In this document: in pieces, positions 25,685 through 34,559 of the stretch
Position numbering within the stretch: the stretch's first letter is position 1
How the letters are laid out: every line of letters starts with the position of its first letter
Assembly: GCA_016212105.1 (NCBI GenBank)
Contig: JACRHJ010000022.1
Coordinates: forward strand, 1-64,000
Length of the DNA stretch: 64,000 bases
DNA from: Nitrospirota bacterium
Lineage (GTDB): Bacteria > Nitrospirota > JACRHJ01
Direction of reading: 5' to 3'
The notes under the pieces: model-generated
Told to the model about the DNA's origin: nothing
The model's database searches: none
Seen by the model: the letters and a program-made list of their open reading frames with translations, nothing else
Position numbers and translations under genes: made by a program

Positions 25685-26267
25685 CAGGTCGTTCAAGCAC
25701 GCGTACAGGCGCGCGCTCGCGTACCTGTGCGCGCTGCCGTTCATACTCATGGTAAAGCTCAAGCCCAGGAACTTCGGTGACGTGGCGGACATGGTCAGCC
25801 TGTTGCCGATGCCCATAGGGAAGAAGATAAGGGGCGAGTTCTACAGGAGCGCCATGCCGTCGTTCGGCGAAGGCGTTACAATACACCTTGGCACGAAGAT
25901 AAACTACCGAGACGTCAGGGTCGGCGACAACGTGTCGCTTGGAAGGTACAACACCATAGGACTCGCGGACCTGGGCGACAACCTCCTGACCGCGTCCGGC
26001 GTCGTGATACTCAGTGGGCGGCACACGCACTCCTTCGACGACGTCGATACGCCTATCGGCGAGCAGGGCCACGGGGTCCGGCGCGTCACCATAGGCCGTG
26101 ACGTCTGGATAGGCACGAACGCCATCGTGATGGAGTCCGTCGGCGACGGCTGCGTCATCGGCGCAGGCGCGGTGGTGACGAAACCGCTCCCGCCGTACAG
26201 CGTAGCGGTCGGCAACCCGGCCCGCGTAATCAGACAGCGTGGCAAGACAGAGACCATCCCGGTTTAA
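25662..26267 (+). CDS. Hexapeptide-repeat acetyltransferase (WbbJ-like)
   Basis: Left-handed beta-helix O-acetyltransferase (201 aa) of the WbbJ/maltose-acetyltransferase type. It shows hexapeptide turns from about residue 65 and the family end pattern GAGAVVTKPLPPYSVAVGNPARVI. The catalytic His is probably in SGRHTHSF. The N-terminus has a hydrophobic stretch (ALAYLCALPFILMV) that could anchor it to the membrane. It overlaps the preceding glycosyltransferase gene, so it probably acetylates the sugar that enzyme adds. That link is inference. Confidence 0.85.
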   Translation: MTKSRHDNRSFKHAYRRALAYLCALPFILMVKLKPRNFGDVADMVSLLPMPIGKKIRGEFYRSAMPSFGEGVTIHLGTKINYRDVRVGDNVSLGRYNTIGLADLGDNLLTASGVVILSGRHTHSFDDVDTPIGEQGHGVRRVTIGRDVWIGTNAIVMESVGDGCVIGAGAVVTKPLPPYSVAVGNPARVIRQRGKTETIPV

Positions 26268-26270
26268 CTA

Positions 26271-26315
26271 TTAAAAGTTTTTGGGCCGCCTTTTTACCAA
26301 AAAGGCGGGACTTTC
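26271..26315. repeat. 45-bp hairpin repeat, second copy
   Basis: Same sequence as 24531-24576 apart from two or three bases, starting TTAAAAGTTTTTGGGCCGCC and ending GGCGGGACTTTC. It sits between the acetyltransferase and the next glycosyltransferase and could also act as a bidirectional terminator, since the stem is followed by T-rich sequence. Confidence 0.8.
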
Positions 26316-26349
26316 AGCAGTTGATCTTTAATTTGATGCGGGCGACAAC

Positions 26350-27354
26350 TTGCCGAAGATACTGTATCTTGTCATAGGCGATAACAAGCCGAGCACCCGG
26401 AAACGCGTCCTGGGGAGCGTGGGTTATATTGCCTCGGCGGGCCACACTGTGGACGTGAGGAAGTTCCCGTCCTCCGGGCCTGGCCAGGCGGCGCTGGTCG
26501 CTACGCTTCCGTTTTACGACCTTGTGGTGCTCCAGAAGAAGCTGGTGTCCGGCGCAATGCTCGCCATGATGACGAAGGCCAACCCGCGCATGGTCTACGA
26601 CTTCGACGACGCGGTGATGTTCCACGAGCTTGAGCGCGGCGAGGCCATGACGGGGAAGCATTTCACGCGTTTCTGCCGTATCGCGGCCGCGTGCAGAGGC
26701 GTTGTCGCGGGCAACGGATACCTCGCGGAGTTCGCTGTCGCGGCGAGGGAGAAAGGCGCGGGCTGGCAGGACGTGATAACGCTCCCGACTCCCGTTGACA
26801 CGGACGCGATAAGGCCGAAGGAGTATAACGCATCCGATAGGGTCGTGGTCGGCTGGATGGGCACGAAAGGGAACCTGCCGCACCTTACTGCGATTCTGCC
26901 CGCGATAAGAGCTGCGTTTGCCGGACATCCGGGCGCAATGCTACGGGTGGTGTCCGACGCGGACCCCGGCATAACCGGCGTCCCATGCAATTTCAAGGCA
27001 TGGGACGCGGGGTCCGAGGCGGACGACCTCGCGGGTTTCGACATCGGCGTCATGCCGCTTGCGGACGACATATGGACGCGCGGCAAGGGTGGGTACAAGC
27101 TGCTTCAGTACATGGCCTCCGGAGTGCCGGCAATCGCGTCCCCGGTCGGCATTAACCAGGACATAATACGGCACGGCGAAAACGGACTTATCGCGGACGA
27201 CATGCACGGCTGGACGGATGCGCTTGGGAGGCTTATGTGTGATGCCGCGCTCCGGGAGCGGTTAGGACGAGCGGGCAGGGAAACTGTCGAGAAGGACTAC
27301 TCGCTTGGCGAATACAACCGGAAGCTCCTCGGGTTCCTTGAGAGGTTCCTGTGA
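26350..27354 (+). CDS. GT4-like glycosyltransferase (paralogue of the gene at 29425)
   Basis: GT-B-fold glycosyltransferase (334 aa). It shares several segments with the gene at 29425: YDFDDA, AGNGYLAEF, DIGVMPLADD.WTRGK and LQYMASGVPAIASPVG. The usual EX7E motif is altered: WTRGKGGYKLLQYMASG occupies that place. The start is TTG 26350. The stop overlaps the start of the next gene by 4 bases (GTGA). It is part of the surface-glycan set; donor and acceptor are unknown. Confidence 0.82.
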   Translation: MPKILYLVIGDNKPSTRKRVLGSVGYIASAGHTVDVRKFPSSGPGQAALVATLPFYDLVVLQKKLVSGAMLAMMTKANPRMVYDFDDAVMFHELERGEAMTGKHFTRFCRIAAACRGVVAGNGYLAEFAVAAREKGAGWQDVITLPTPVDTDAIRPKEYNASDRVVVGWMGTKGNLPHLTAILPAIRAAFAGHPGAMLRVVSDADPGITGVPCNFKAWDAGSEADDLAGFDIGVMPLADDIWTRGKGGYKLLQYMASGVPAIASPVGINQDIIRHGENGLIADDMHGWTDALGRLMCDAALRERLGRAGRETVEKDYSLGEYNRKLLGFLERFL

Positions 27355-28448
27355 TCTCTGTCCTGCACACTGAGTCGTCCATGAACCTGGGCGGCCAGGA
27401 GCTTCGCATACTTGCCGAGATGGAGGGTCTTGCGGGACTCGGGTACCGCTCCGCGCTCGCGGCGAGGCCGGGCAGCAGGATACTCCGGGAGGCGCTGGGC
27501 ATGGGGCTGGCCGCGTACCCTGTAACGATGCGCGGGAGTATCGACCCGGCCGCCGTATACGGGTTCATGAGGATTATGCGGGCAGAGGGTGCACAGATAC
27601 TCAACGCCCACGGCTCGAAGGACGGCTGGGGCGCGGGTATCGCGGCCCGGATGCTCGGCTTGCGGGTGGTCCGGTCGAGGCACATAGCCAACCCAATACG
27701 CTCTCACATGATGGGCAGGCTGGTATACGGAGCCCTGTGCGACAGGGTGGTCACGACAAGCGACTCGATACGGCAGGGCATGGTAGACCGGGGCGTCGAG
27801 CCCGGCAAAATAATATCGGTACCGACCGGTGTCGATACTGAAAGGTTCAACCCGGACGTCGCAAAGGGGACGTTCCGAACCGGACTGGGGATAGGCGCGG
27901 ACCGGCCGCTCGTCGGCATGGTCTCCGTGATACGCGGCGACAAGGGGCCAGACGTCTTCGTCAGGGCTGCCGAACTGGTCATTGCAAAGGTTCCAGACGC
28001 GGTCTTCGTCCTGGTCGGCGACGGCTGGATGCGCGAAGAGCTTGCGGAGATGGTCTCTGCGTCGCCTTGCAAGGCCAGTATAATAGTCGCCGGGTACAGG
28101 CGGGACATCCCGTCAGTCCTTGCGGACCTGGACATCATGGCGCTGCCGGCGCGGATACCGGAAGGCGTCCCGCAGGCGGTGCTCCAGGCGCACGCGATGA
28201 AGGTGCCGGTGGTCGCGTCGGAAGTCGGCGGTATAAACGAAGTCGCCATCAGCGGCAAGACCGCGCTCACCGTACCGTCCGGGGACCATGCCGCCCTTGC
28301 CGAGGCTATACGCGACATGCTCTCGGACAAGGCACGCGCGGCGTCTCTCGCCGAAGCCGGATACAGGCTGGTAATGGAACGCTATACGTTCACCGGGATG
28401 CTGGAAAGGATGGACGGTATTTATAAGGACGTGCTGGGCATTCGGTGA
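27351..28448 (+). CDS. GT4-family glycosyltransferase (paralogue of the gene at 32466)
   Basis: GT-B glycosyltransferase (365 aa) that opens with SVLHTESSMNLGGQELRILA, closely matching the start of the gene at 32466. In the donor site the second Glu of EX7E is Gln (EGVPQAVLQAHAMK), as in its paralogue. VSVIRGDKGPD is the nucleotide-binding turn. The start is GTG 27351, overlapping the preceding stop. Product unknown; it probably acts on the same glycan as its neighbours. Confidence 0.85.
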   Translation: MISVLHTESSMNLGGQELRILAEMEGLAGLGYRSALAARPGSRILREALGMGLAAYPVTMRGSIDPAAVYGFMRIMRAEGAQILNAHGSKDGWGAGIAARMLGLRVVRSRHIANPIRSHMMGRLVYGALCDRVVTTSDSIRQGMVDRGVEPGKIISVPTGVDTERFNPDVAKGTFRTGLGIGADRPLVGMVSVIRGDKGPDVFVRAAELVIAKVPDAVFVLVGDGWMREELAEMVSASPCKASIIVAGYRRDIPSVLADLDIMALPARIPEGVPQAVLQAHAMKVPVVASEVGGINEVAISGKTALTVPSGDHAALAEAIRDMLSDKARAASLAEAGYRLVMERYTFTGMLERMDGIYKDVLGIR

Positions 28449-28472
28449 GCCGTCCCCGTCCAACGGAGACCC

Positions 28473-28509
28473 ACACCCCAACCCCCTCTCCCGCGAGGAG
28501 AGGGGGATA
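28473..28509. repeat. C-rich hairpin repeat
   Basis: ACCCCCTCTCCCGCGAGGAG followed by AGGGGGAT forms a strong stem. Same family as 1311-1350 and 30504-30543. Confidence 0.7.
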
Positions 28510-28529
28510 TATAAAGGCATGGAGCCGGT

Positions 28530-29363
28530 ATGATTGTTGGTGGTATGAACGAGGTCGAGAACGAGCTGGTCGACTTCCTGGCCGAAAGGCGGGGCGACGG
28601 GCGCGACAAGGTTCTCGGTATATATACGGAGCTGAGGGCGAAGTCCGGCTTCGGCGGGAAGGGGTTCAAGGAGTTCTGTCTGAAGTTTCAGGAAATCCAT
28701 TCCGTCATGTACGACATGCACGACGAGCGCCAGATAATAGAGTTCTACAAGCGCATGGAACTGTTGAGCCTGCTCAGGCTTGTCTCGTATTCCTACAGGA
28801 TGGGCGAGAAACCGCGCCACCACATGGAGAGGAGGCTCAAGGGGTTCCTGAAAGGGGCTGGATACTCCGAATACCATTCTCTGACGAACAGGCAGAGGCT
28901 CGAACGTCACGCCGCCTCGCTCGTAGATATGGCCGGCGGCGAACCGGTCGTAGTAGACTACGGCTGCGGGCTCGCGTACCTCTCGTTTACTATAGCGAGC
29001 ATGTACACGGGTGCGAAGGTTTACCTCGTGGACATTGATGCACTCCCGCTCGCATTCTCGGAGCACAGGTTCAGGAGTCATGGTCTGGACGTCGAGGTCA
29101 TCAGGGTGACGCCGGACGAGCTTAACCCGGAACTGCCGCCACACAACATATGCATCGCCACCGAGGTGTTCGAGCACGTTAAAAGGCCGGGGCTCCTGTA
29201 TGGCAACATCCACAAGTCCATGACGGCGGGCGGCGTCCTGCACGGGGACATGAGCGACCACGAGGCGGACACGCTGCATATCTCTCCAAGCCTTGGAGAG
29301 GTCCGGGAAAGGATAGAGAAAGACTATACTAAGGCGGGCAAGGACACATTCAGGAAGAAATAA
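28530..29363 (+). CDS. Class I SAM-dependent methyltransferase
   Basis: Methyltransferase-like protein of 277 aa. The SAM-binding motif I is VVVDYGCGLAYL (about 139-150), followed by YLVDID and ATEVFEHV. The first 130 residues are helical and charged and are not a standard methyltransferase part, so there may be an accessory domain. ATG 28530 is used; an ATG five codons later is also possible. The position between glycosyltransferase genes suggests glycan methylation. The substrate is unknown. Confidence 0.78.
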   Translation: MIVGGMNEVENELVDFLAERRGDGRDKVLGIYTELRAKSGFGGKGFKEFCLKFQEIHSVMYDMHDERQIIEFYKRMELLSLLRLVSYSYRMGEKPRHHMERRLKGFLKGAGYSEYHSLTNRQRLERHAASLVDMAGGEPVVVDYGCGLAYLSFTIASMYTGAKVYLVDIDALPLAFSEHRFRSHGLDVEVIRVTPDELNPELPPHNICIATEVFEHVKRPGLLYGNIHKSMTAGGVLHGDMSDHEADTLHISPSLGEVRERIEKDYTKAGKDTFRKK

Positions 29364-29413
29364 GAAAAGTCCCGCCTTTTTGTAAAAAGGCGGCCTAAAA
29401 ACTTTTGATAGTT
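29364..29413. repeat. 45-bp hairpin repeat, third copy (inverted)
   Basis: Reverse complement of the elements at 24531 and 26271: GAAAAGTCCCGCC, T-run, GTAAAAAGGCGGCC, then TAAAAACTTTTGATAGTTAA. Together with the 26271 copy it brackets about 3 kb holding two glycosyltransferase genes and a methyltransferase gene in inverted orientation. Confidence 0.8.
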
Positions 29414-29424
29414 AATGAACTGAG

Positions 29425-30450
29425 ATGCGGGATAACAAGATACTGTTTCTTACTATCGCGGGCAGGAACGGGGCTAGCAGCAGGTACAGGGTGTACCAGT
29501 TCCTGCCTTCGCTCGAAGCCGCGGGGCTCGAAGTCAGGGTGATACCGCCCGCCCAGAAGCCGCGCGGTTTCGGACGGCTGGTTGCCGGGTTGCGCGAGGA
29601 GTCCGAACTGCTAAAGGCGTCCTCAGGCTCCGACGTGATATTCATTCAGAAGCGGCTGTTCGGTGCGCGCTTCATCGGGAAGTTGGCGGGGCTCGGCAAG
29701 CGCATCGTATTCGACTTCGACGACTCGATATTCACCTCGCCTTCCGGCGGCTGGTCATGGCTGACACGGAAGAAGGTTACAGGGCGGCTGAAGGCCGTGC
29801 TCGGAGCATCCGGCCTTGTGATAACCGGGAACGGGTTTCTCTCATCGTTCGCGGAGTCCAACGGTGCCAGACGCACGGAGGTGCTTCAGACAGCCGTGGA
29901 CGTCTCGCGTTACACAGTGAAGGAGCACAGGCCGGGGCCTCCGACGCTCGGCTGGATAGGGCACTCGGTCAACCACCGGTACATCGACACGCTTTCCGGA
30001 GTGCTGCCGTCGCTCGGCAGGGAGTTCCCCGGACTCAGGCTTCTGGTGGTCTCGGACAAAGATTACTTCATGGACGGCATTACCGTCGAGAACAGGAGGT
30101 GGTCGGAGGCGAGGGAGGCGGCGGACATACTCGACATGGACATCGGCCTGATGCCGCTTGTCGACGACGAATGGACGCGTGGCAAGTGCGCGCTCAAGGC
30201 GCTCCAGTACATGGCCTCCGGGGTCCCGCCCGTATGCTCGGCGGTAGGCGCGAACAACGAGGTCGTCGAACACGGCGTGGACGGCTTCCTTGCAAGGGGC
30301 TCGCTCGACTGGATGGACAGCCTGCACGAGCTGATAAGGTACCCCGCGCGCAGGGCGGAAGTAGGCTTGGCCGCGAGGCGGAAGGTCGATGAGCGCTACT
30401 CGCTTCATGTGTACGCGGACAGGCTGGCGGGGCTGCTAAGGCAAGCTTAG
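29425..30450 (+). CDS. GT4-like glycosyltransferase (paralogue of the gene at 26350)
   Basis: GT-B glycosyltransferase (341 aa). It begins with ILFLTIAGRNGASSRYRVYQ and carries FDFDDS, ITGNGFLSSF, DIGLMPLVDDEWTRGK and LQYMASGVPPVCSAVGANNE, which align with the gene at 26350. It lacks a standard EX7E in the same way. Its ATG follows the inverted 45-bp repeat by about 10 bases. Likely a duplicated transferase of the same glycan, possibly with a changed sugar. Confidence 0.82.
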   Translation: MRDNKILFLTIAGRNGASSRYRVYQFLPSLEAAGLEVRVIPPAQKPRGFGRLVAGLREESELLKASSGSDVIFIQKRLFGARFIGKLAGLGKRIVFDFDDSIFTSPSGGWSWLTRKKVTGRLKAVLGASGLVITGNGFLSSFAESNGARRTEVLQTAVDVSRYTVKEHRPGPPTLGWIGHSVNHRYIDTLSGVLPSLGREFPGLRLLVVSDKDYFMDGITVENRRWSEAREAADILDMDIGLMPLVDDEWTRGKCALKALQYMASGVPPVCSAVGANNEVVEHGVDGFLARGSLDWMDSLHELIRYPARRAEVGLAARRKVDERYSLHVYADRLAGLLRQA

Positions 30451-30457
30451 TCACGTT

Positions 30458-30543
30458 CACCCCCGCCCCTTATCCATAAGTGGAGAGGGGGTATTCGGTG
30501 GCGCCCTCACCCCCAACCCCCTCTCCCGAGAGGAGAGGAGGAT
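30458..30543. repeat. Two C-rich hairpin repeats
   Basis: CACCCCCGCCCCTTATCCAT with GGAGAGGGGG (30458-30493) and an ACCCCCTCTCCCGAGAGGAG element (30504-30543) occupy most of the 103-bp gap. The ribosome site of the next gene lies immediately after. Confidence 0.7.
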
Positions 30544-30553
30544 TAAAGGATAT

Positions 30554-31264
30554 ATGGCAGGCAAAGACAGTTTCAGGAATATAACACCCTGGCGCGACCC
30601 CGGCCGTTACGGCCTGACCGAGACGCTCAAAGGGCTTGCGGCGGAAATCCCGGCTGGGGCGTCGGTGCTCGACGCGGGCGCCGGCCAGTGCGAGTATGCG
30701 GACCTCTTCGCGCACGCGAAATACTATTCCTGCGACTTCGGCAAGGGAGAGGGCGCATGGGACTACTCGATGACGAGCTGCTTCTGCGACCTCAAGGCGT
30801 GCTGTTTCCGGGAGGGCTCGTTCGACTACGTGGTCTGCACCCAGGTGCTGGAGCACGTCCCGGAGCCGTGGGCGGTCATGGACGAGCTTTACCGTGTGTT
30901 AAAGCCCGGCGGGACGCTGTACCTCACAGCGCCGTTCAACGGCTTCAAGGAGCACCAGGCCCCGTACGACTTCTACCGCTACACGCGGTACGGGCTCGAA
31001 TATCTCGCCAGGAGGTCGGGGTTTGCCGAGACGTCCACGAGGCCCGTCGGCGGGTTCTTCTGGATGATGTCCATATTTGTCATGGAGATGCACCGGCATC
31101 TCTTCCCCGGCAGGAGCCCGTTTTGGCTCAAGGCGCTACGGCTGCCGTTCAAGCCGCTGTTCTCGCTGTTCAAGAAGGCCGTGGCGAGGCTGTTCTTCTA
31201 CATGGACAGGTACGACCGGGACAAGGAGTTCTGCCTCAACTATCTGCTGACGTGCAGGAAGTAG
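30554..31264 (+). CDS. Class I SAM-dependent methyltransferase
   Basis: Methyltransferase of the Methyltransf_11/23 type (236 aa). Motif I is VLDAGAGQCEY (about 37-47), then TQVLEHVPEP and LKPGGTLYLTAPF. The C-terminal part is basic and hydrophobic (LKALRLPFKPLFSLFKK), suggesting contact with membrane or lipid-linked substrate. It lies 6 bases before another methyltransferase gene. Probably methylates a glycan; no direct evidence of substrate. Confidence 0.85.
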   Translation: MAGKDSFRNITPWRDPGRYGLTETLKGLAAEIPAGASVLDAGAGQCEYADLFAHAKYYSCDFGKGEGAWDYSMTSCFCDLKACCFREGSFDYVVCTQVLEHVPEPWAVMDELYRVLKPGGTLYLTAPFNGFKEHQAPYDFYRYTRYGLEYLARRSGFAETSTRPVGGFFWMMSIFVMEMHRHLFPGRSPFWLKALRLPFKPLFSLFKKAVARLFFYMDRYDRDKEFCLNYLLTCRK

Positions 31265-31270
31265 GATAAT

Positions 31271-31900
31271 ATGGACAGACTCGAAAGCTGGAGCGGACTG
31301 TACCGCCACAGGAACAACGTAAAGGCGCGGTATCCCCGTATCTGGGACGTCCCCCTCGTAAAGAAGGAGATGGACAGGCTCCTCCCGAACATCAAGGACG
31401 GAGATTCCGTCCTCGAGGTCGGCGCGGGCGACCGGCGTTTCGAGGCAAAGATTATGGCGTCGGGCGTCTCGGTCGAGTACAGGAGCATGGACATAGACCC
31501 GGAGACCAGGCAGGACTACAGAAGCCTGGACGGGATTGCCGAAGGGTTCGACCTCGTCTTCATGTTCGAGCTTATCGAGCACCTGACGCCGGACGAGGGG
31601 CTTGTCATGTTGAAGAAGGTCCGGGGACTCCTGAAGCCCGGAGGCCGGGTGCTCATCGGCACGCCGAACCTTTACCACCCGCACAGGTACTTCGGCGACA
31701 TCACGCACAAGACGCCGTACAAGTACGAGGAACTGGGCGCGCTGATGATGATGGCGGGGTTCGGCGACATCAACGTCTACCGGGTGTACAACGACGCATA
31801 TCTCAGGCGCGCGTTCAGGCTCTCTGTCGGGATATGGCTTCATAAATATCTGGACATAGACTTCGCGGGGAGCATCCTCGCAGAGGGTGCGGCAGGATAA
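31271..31900 (+). CDS. Class I SAM-dependent methyltransferase
   Basis: Methyltransferase of 209 aa with motif I VLEVGAGDRRFE, then MFELIEHLTPDEG and LKPGGRVLIGTPN. HPHRYFGDITHKTPY, a His-rich segment after the core, is typical of glycan methyltransferases in LPS loci. It follows the gene at 30554 by 6 bases and is followed closely by a hexapeptide acetyltransferase gene. The two adjacent methyltransferases are not close copies of each other. Confidence 0.83.
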   Translation: MDRLESWSGLYRHRNNVKARYPRIWDVPLVKKEMDRLLPNIKDGDSVLEVGAGDRRFEAKIMASGVSVEYRSMDIDPETRQDYRSLDGIAEGFDLVFMFELIEHLTPDEGLVMLKKVRGLLKPGGRVLIGTPNLYHPHRYFGDITHKTPYKYEELGALMMMAGFGDINVYRVYNDAYLRRAFRLSVGIWLHKYLDIDFAGSILAEGAAG

Positions 31901-31913
31901 CAGGAGCTTGGCC

Positions 31914-32456
31914 ATGAGGATATTCTACAGTCTTGCCGACTACATATTCCGCATGCTGGACAACCTGAAGACGGCCTCGCTCAAGTCCCGGATGCGCTGC
32001 GGAAACGCCGTAACCATCAGAGAAAACGCCTTGATATACTGCCCCGAACGTGTTAACCTTGCGTCCGGCGTTTACATAGGCCCGCGCGTGATGGTCATGG
32101 CGCAGGGCGGCGTAGAAATCGGAGAACGGACGATGGTCGGGCCATGCGTGACGATACTGAGCGTGAACCACGACTTCCAGAAGGCGATGCAGGGCTCGGG
32201 TTCGGTGCAGAGGAAGAGGCCGGTAACCATAGGCAGCGACTGCTGGATAGCGGGCGGGGCGATAATCCTGCCCGGAGTCAAGGTCGGCGACAGGTCGGTC
32301 GTCTCGGCAGGGGCGGTCGTCACCTCTGACGTGCCTCCCAACTCTATTGTGGCGGGCATCCCGGCAAGGCATATCCGGGAGCGCTACAGGCAGAAGGATA
32401 AGGGCGACGGCTCATCCCTGCCGCTTTTCGACGAGGGCTGGGAAGGGGAGGCCTGA
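31914..32456 (+). CDS. Hexapeptide-repeat acetyltransferase (colanic/maltose acetyltransferase type)
   Basis: Beta-helix O-acetyltransferase (180 aa). VNHDFQ holds the likely catalytic His, and the end pattern reads AGAVVTSDVPPNSIVAGIPARHIRERY. ATG 31914 is chosen because AGGAG lies just upstream; a GTG at 31887 would overlap the previous gene. It is flanked by a methyltransferase and a glycosyltransferase gene, in keeping with decoration of the surface glycan. Confidence 0.85.
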   Translation: MRIFYSLADYIFRMLDNLKTASLKSRMRCGNAVTIRENALIYCPERVNLASGVYIGPRVMVMAQGGVEIGERTMVGPCVTILSVNHDFQKAMQGSGSVQRKRPVTIGSDCWIAGGAIILPGVKVGDRSVVSAGAVVTSDVPPNSIVAGIPARHIRERYRQKDKGDGSSLPLFDEGWEGEA

Positions 32457-32465
32457 CGGCTTACG

Positions 32466-33566
32466 ATGTCTAAACCTGCGATACTGCACACCGAGGCCTC
32501 GAACGGCTGGGCCGGGCAGGAGATAAGGATACTCGGCGAGATGCTGGGGATGAAGGGCAGGGGCTACGAGGTCCTGCTCGCGACGTCTCCGGACAACGCC
32601 ATATACGACAGGGCAAAACGCGCCGGCATTGAGACGTTTTCCGTCCGGATGGACAGGAAGGGTTTTCTGCCGGGTGTCGCTGCGTTGTACCGAATTATCA
32701 AAGACCGCGGGGTCGGTATAGTAGGCACCCACAGCTCGCGCGACAGCTGGATAGGTGGAATAGCGGGACGTCTCGCCGGGGCAAAGGTCATCAGGTACAG
32801 GCACATCTCGTCCGCGCTTAACACCAGCCCGTTCACGAAGCTTGTATACGGCCCGCTCACGGACGGGGTCATCACGACCGGCGAGTTCATCATGGCGCAG
32901 CTCATCCGGGAGCTTGGCCTGAACCCCGGCAAGATATACTCCGTGCCGACCGGTATAAATACAGAAAAGTTCACTGGCACCGGAGGCGATGCGCTTCGCG
33001 GCCAGCTCGGTATTTCAGCGGACGCGCCTGTAATCGGGATGGCTGCCGCTCTTCGTAGCTGGAAGGGCCACCGCTACATGATGGAGGCGATGCCTTCCAT
33101 ATTGGCGGAGTACCCGGACGCGCGTCTCGTACTCGCGGGCGAGGGGCCGGTCAGGCCGTACATCGACCAGTGGAAGGAAGAGTTTGGCATTGCCGGCGCC
33201 GTGACGATGCTCGGACACAGGGACGACGTCGAGACGGTTATAGCCGGTTTCGACATTTCCGTCATGGCCTCGTACGCGTCGGAAGGGATACCGCAGTTCG
33301 CGCTCCAGTCGATGGCGTCCGGGAAGCCGGTCGTCGGGACGGACGTGGGCGGGATACCGGAGGTCGTCAAGGACGGCATTACCGGCCTGGTCGTGCCGCC
33401 AAAGGACCCCGCGGCCCTCGCTGCCGCGATAAAGGGTCTCCTGTCCGACCGGGCCCTGATGGCCCGGATGGGCGAGGCCGGCCGGTCACTGGTCCTTGAG
33501 AGGCACACGGCGGACAGGATGCTCGACGATATAGAGGCGGTTTACGGGAAGATATTAAACACATGA
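32466..33566 (+). CDS. GT4-family glycosyltransferase (paralogue of the gene at 27351)
   Basis: GT-B glycosyltransferase (366 aa) beginning ILHTEASNGWAGQEIRILGE, which matches the N-terminus of the gene at 27351. They also share YSVPTGINTEKF-type and GGIPEV / GGINEV segments. The donor-site motif again reads EGIPQFALQ, Gln in place of the second Glu. It lies 9 bases after the acetyltransferase gene. Function in the same glycan is inferred; specificity unknown. Confidence 0.86.
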   Translation: MSKPAILHTEASNGWAGQEIRILGEMLGMKGRGYEVLLATSPDNAIYDRAKRAGIETFSVRMDRKGFLPGVAALYRIIKDRGVGIVGTHSSRDSWIGGIAGRLAGAKVIRYRHISSALNTSPFTKLVYGPLTDGVITTGEFIMAQLIRELGLNPGKIYSVPTGINTEKFTGTGGDALRGQLGISADAPVIGMAAALRSWKGHRYMMEAMPSILAEYPDARLVLAGEGPVRPYIDQWKEEFGIAGAVTMLGHRDDVETVIAGFDISVMASYASEGIPQFALQSMASGKPVVGTDVGGIPEVVKDGITGLVVPPKDPAALAAAIKGLLSDRALMARMGEAGRSLVLERHTADRMLDDIEAVYGKILNT

Positions 33567-33567
33567 T

Positions 33568-33731
33568 TGTCATTCCCGCCCCGGCTTTAAGCCTACCGGG
33601 GCAGGCTCCGGCGGGAATCCATATTTGCACGAGAGTCAAAATGGACCCCCGTTTTCACGGGGGTGACAAGGCAAGGGCCGACACTACGGTCGGCCCCTAC
33701 AATTTAGTTGGCGCAATTACATTGCGCCAAC
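33568..33731. repeat. Composite two-hairpin repeat plus two further repeats
   Basis: A longer variant of the composite element starts with CATTCCCGCCCCGG...CGGGAATCC (33568-33621) and ends with GGACCCCCGTTTTCACGGGG and GTGACA (33638-33668). It is followed by AGGGCCGACACTACGGTCGG and CCCCTACA (33674-33701) and by a GTTGGCGCAATTACATTGCG hairpin (33707-33731). The 177-bp gap holds no gene. Confidence 0.8.
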
Positions 33732-33743
33732 GAAAGCGACATA

Positions 33744-34559
33744 ATGGGCACCACCGCATACGATACATTCGAGAAGATGCTGAAGCGCCGACACTGGCTC
33801 TACCGGCCGTGGATACCGTACCTGAAGGCTATCGAGGGCGAGGGATTTCTCACGCTCGACATTAAGAGGCCGGTGCTCGACCTCGCATGCGGCGACGGCG
33901 TCTTCACCCAGTCCGTCTTCGGGGCCCAGTTCGAGGCAGGGTTCGACCTCTACGAACCTGACCTCAGGAAGGCCAAAGCAAACGGAAGCCACAAGTCCCT
34001 CACCCGCGCCTCAGCATACGAAGCGCCGTATAAGACCGGCAGCTTCGGCACCGTCATAAGCGTATGCGCCATCGAGCACATGCCGGAGATCGACCGCGTC
34101 CTTGGCGAGGTCGGGCGGGTGCTCGCGCCGGGCGGGCGGTTTATATTTACAGTGCCGAGCGTGTATTTCGGAGGCGGACTGCTCACGCCTGCCATATATA
34201 AAATGTTCGGCCTGAACAGCATGGCCGCGCGTTACGCCGACAGGAAGAACGCGAGGAGCCAGCACTACCACGTCCTGCCGGTGGCGGAGTGGGAAAGGCG
34301 GATCGGGCTCGCCGGAATGGACATCAAGAGCCACATGTACGTCATAGACGAACGCGAGCTGCTCCTGTGGAGCTTCATGGCCTCTTCGTTTTTCAAGCCG
34401 CTGACATATCCGTTCAGATGGCTGAAGAGCGAGGCGCTCGACAGGCTGTTCGAGCGCTTTCTCCTCGGTACGTTCGGCGGTGTGCTCGCTCGTTCGGTTC
34501 CGGGCACGTCGAGTACGGGCGGATACCTGCTTGTCGAGGCGGTCAGGCGCGGGGCATGA
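33744..34559 (+). CDS. Class I SAM-dependent methyltransferase
   Basis: Methyltransferase of 271 aa with motif I VLDLACGDGVFT, SVCAIEHMPE and LAPGGRFIFTVPS. ATG 33744 is used because sequence upstream of it is repeat; the ribosome site is weak. The C-terminus is hydrophobic and basic (FFKPLTYPFRWLKS). Its stop overlaps the next glycosyltransferase start (ATGA), so the two are coupled. Likely glycan or lipid-linked substrate, not proven. Confidence 0.83.
   Translation: MGTTAYDTFEKMLKRRHWLYRPWIPYLKAIEGEGFLTLDIKRPVLDLACGDGVFTQSVFGAQFEAGFDLYEPDLRKAKANGSHKSLTRASAYEAPYKTGSFGTVISVCAIEHMPEIDRVLGEVGRVLAPGGRFIFTVPSVYFGGGLLTPAIYKMFGLNSMAARYADRKNARSQHYHVLPVAEWERRIGLAGMDIKSHMYVIDERELLLWSFMASSFFKPLTYPFRWLKSEALDRLFERFLLGTFGGVLARSVPGTSSTGGYLLVEAVRRGA

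Noticed and set aside
34289-34555. N-terminal extension of the GT4 gene at 34556
   Set aside because: The added residues are out-of-frame methyltransferase sequence; the GT4 fold starts cleanly at ATG 34556, which overlaps the previous stop.
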